Source of the DNA: Pseudomonadota bacterium
GTDB taxonomy: Bacteria > Pseudomonadota > Alphaproteobacteria > Sphingomonadales > Sphingomonadaceae
Direction of reading: 5' to 3'
Length of the DNA stretch: 6,360 nt
Assembly: GCA_023413015.1 (NCBI GenBank)
Contig: JAEZQR010000313.1
Span: 1-6,360, forward strand
The notes beneath the pieces were generated by a model. The model saw nothing but the letters and a program-made list of their open reading frames with translations, was not told the origin of the DNA and searched no databases. The translations under genes were made by a program, and so were the position numbers. Positions 5,377 through 6,360 of the stretch are shown here, piece after piece. The stretch's first letter is position 1, and each line of letters opens with the position of its first letter.

Positions 5377-5405
5377 GATATCGCGCGGACGCGCGACCGC
5401 GTCAA
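5377..5405 (-). promoter_or_regulatory. Candidate promoter of the oxygenase gene with an inverted repeat in its spacer
   Basis: On the minus strand TTGACG (5405-5400, 5 of 6 match) and GATATC (5382-5377, 3 of 6) are 17 bases apart. Transcription would begin about 27 bases before the ATG at 5343. The spacer holds the inverted repeat TCGCGC-N4-GCGCGA (5381-5396), which could be an operator or, read as RNA from ccmI, a small terminator hairpin (6-bp stem, no T-run directly after). By-eye call. Confidence 0.35.
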
Positions 5406-5410
5406 AGCTT

Positions 5411-6360
5411 TCAGGCGCCGGCCAGCCCAAGCGATTTCGCCGCATCGCGCAGGCGGGCCTGATCGGCGGGCGAGTCGGCGAAGGCGGTCAGGCCGTCGCG
5501 CAGCGCCGCGGCCGCCGCATCGCGTTCGCCGAGCACGGTGCGCGCCCGCATCAGCCGTATCCAGCCGTCGGCGTCGCGCGGCGACGCCTTCAGCCGCGCC
5601 GCCAGCCCCTCGACCATGCCGCGGATCATCGCCTGCTGGTCGCCCGCGGGCATCGAGCTGGCCGCCGCCATCTGCTCGGGCGTCGGTCCCGGCAGGCCAG
5701 CGGCACCCGGCAGCAGCTTCAGCCGCTTCGAAACGTCGATCCCCGACTCGCGCGCGATGCGTTCGACGAAGCCGCGCAGCTCGGGCGCCCAGGCGGCATC
5801 GGCCGGCGCCTCGTTCAGCAGCGCGATCCAGTCGTCGAGCGCGCCCTGGCGGTCGCCGCGCTGGTCCTTGAGCACGCCCATGAAGTAGCGGGCGCGCGCG
5901 TCCTTCGGATCAACCCGCAGCGCCGCCTCGAACGCGGTGACCGCATCGGGCGTCAGCGTGCCGCCGCCTGCCTGCACCAGCGCCTCGCCGTAAGCCGACT
6001 GTGCGCCCGGCACATCCGGCGCCAGCTCGACCGACCGCCGGTTGGCGTTCACCGCCTCGGTGAAGCGGCCGGTCTGGGACAGCGCGAGGCCGAGCATCCG
6101 CCAGCCTTCGGCATCGTCCGGCGTCGCGGCGACGCGCGCCTCGATCTTCGGGATCAGCGCCGCGATGTCGATCGCCTGCACCCCGGGCCCCTCGGCCGCC
6201 GGCGGACGCGTCTCCAGGTCGGGCCGGCCGAGCATCGCGTAGATCCCGGTGGCGGCGAGCGCGATGACCGCTGCCATGCCGAACGCGAAGCGGGTCCGGC
6301 CCTTCAGCCCGAACGGATGCGCGGCCGCCTCGTCCGCCCGCGCCTCGGCGAGCAGGCGAC
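5411..6360 (-). CDS. ccmI: Cytochrome c biogenesis protein CcmI (C-terminal part, cut by window edge)
   Basis: The frame ends at TGA 5413-5411 and is open to the right edge, so 315 complete codons are seen and the true start lies outside. In order: the end of a charged, Ala/Arg-rich loop (RLLAEARADEAAAHPFGLKG), a membrane segment (AAVIALAATGIYAML), then a long periplasmic region with tetratricopeptide-like repeats, for example DDAEGWRMLGLALSQTGRFTEAV, a second around DVPGAQSAYGEALVQ, a third around PKDARARYFMGVLKDQRGD, and a last near DADGWIRLMRARTVLGERDAA. This matches the known two-part CcmI (CycH) plan: two helices with a cytoplasmic loop, then a TPR domain that binds apocytochrome c for delivery to the haem ligation complex. 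The ATG at 6277 falls just before the membrane segment and is probably internal. The ccmE, ccmF and ccmH genes usually precede it and would be expected beyond base 6360. The symbol rests on domain plan and could be an unrelated TPR protein at low probability. Confidence 0.85.
   Translation of the reverse strand, partial: RLLAEARADEAAAHPFGLKGRTRFAFGMAAVIALAATGIYAMLGRPDLETRPPAAEGPGVQAIDIAALIPKIEARVAATPDDAEGWRMLGLALSQTGRFTEAVNANRRSVELAPDVPGAQSAYGEALVQAGGGTLTPDAVTAFEAALRVDPKDARARYFMGVLKDQRGDRQGALDDWIALLNEAPADAAWAPELRGFVERIARESGIDVSKRLKLLPGAAGLPGPTPEQMAAASSMPAGDQQAMIRGMVEGLAARLKASPRDADGWIRLMRARTVLGERDAAAAALRDGLTAFADSPADQARLRDAAKSLGLAGA

Noticed and set aside
4531..5871. Plus-strand open frame of 446 codons opposite the oxygenase and ccmI
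   Set aside because: It spans two well-supported minus-strand genes and the gap between them. Its product is Arg/Ala/Pro/His-rich with no domain, the usual result of GC-rich third positions.

Overview
This GC-rich window looks like chromosomal DNA of an alphaproteobacterium, most likely a sphingomonad. The evidence is a UPF0262 family gene, the LGKSTYARCG-type dCTP deaminase, a two-part CcmI, and strong GC bias at third codon positions. There is no sign of a mobile element, CRISPR array, RNA gene or prophage. Coding density is very high and no stretch over 70 bases lacks a gene. Eight of the nine genes are on the minus strand.

Right to left, in the direction of most transcription: the window opens inside ccmI, whose product acts in cytochrome c maturation and whose gene is probably the last of a ccm operon lying beyond base 6360. 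After a 67-base gap comes an isopenicillin N synthase-like 2-oxoglutarate/Fe(II) oxygenase of unknown substrate. Next is the only plus-strand gene (4067-4384), a small membrane-anchored, cysteine-containing protein. It converges on the oxygenase and is divergent from an exported S12 serine hydrolase (2961-4022), with only 44 bases between the two starts. A small DUF805 membrane protein follows (2567-2899). A strong 12-bp hairpin separates it from the last group.

The last group, UPF0262 - dcd - rarD - murA, is tightly packed with gaps of 13, 10 and 11 bases and is very probably one operon. It joins pyrimidine deoxynucleotide supply (Dcd), an EamA transporter (RarD) and the first committed step of peptidoglycan synthesis (MurA, cut by the left edge after 177 codons). 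The three named genes are household functions, and their grouping probably reflects shared expression rather than one pathway.

I see no clearly new multi-gene system. The points most worth following are: (1) the divergent pair of serine hydrolase and small four-cysteine protein, where the small protein resembles, from memory, an N-terminal region found fused to some related hydrolases; (2) the hairpin between DUF805 and UPF0262, with promoter-like hexamers placed for a leaderless UPF0262 transcript; and (3) an inverted repeat inside a candidate promoter of the orphan oxygenase. Promoter and terminator calls are by eye and weak.
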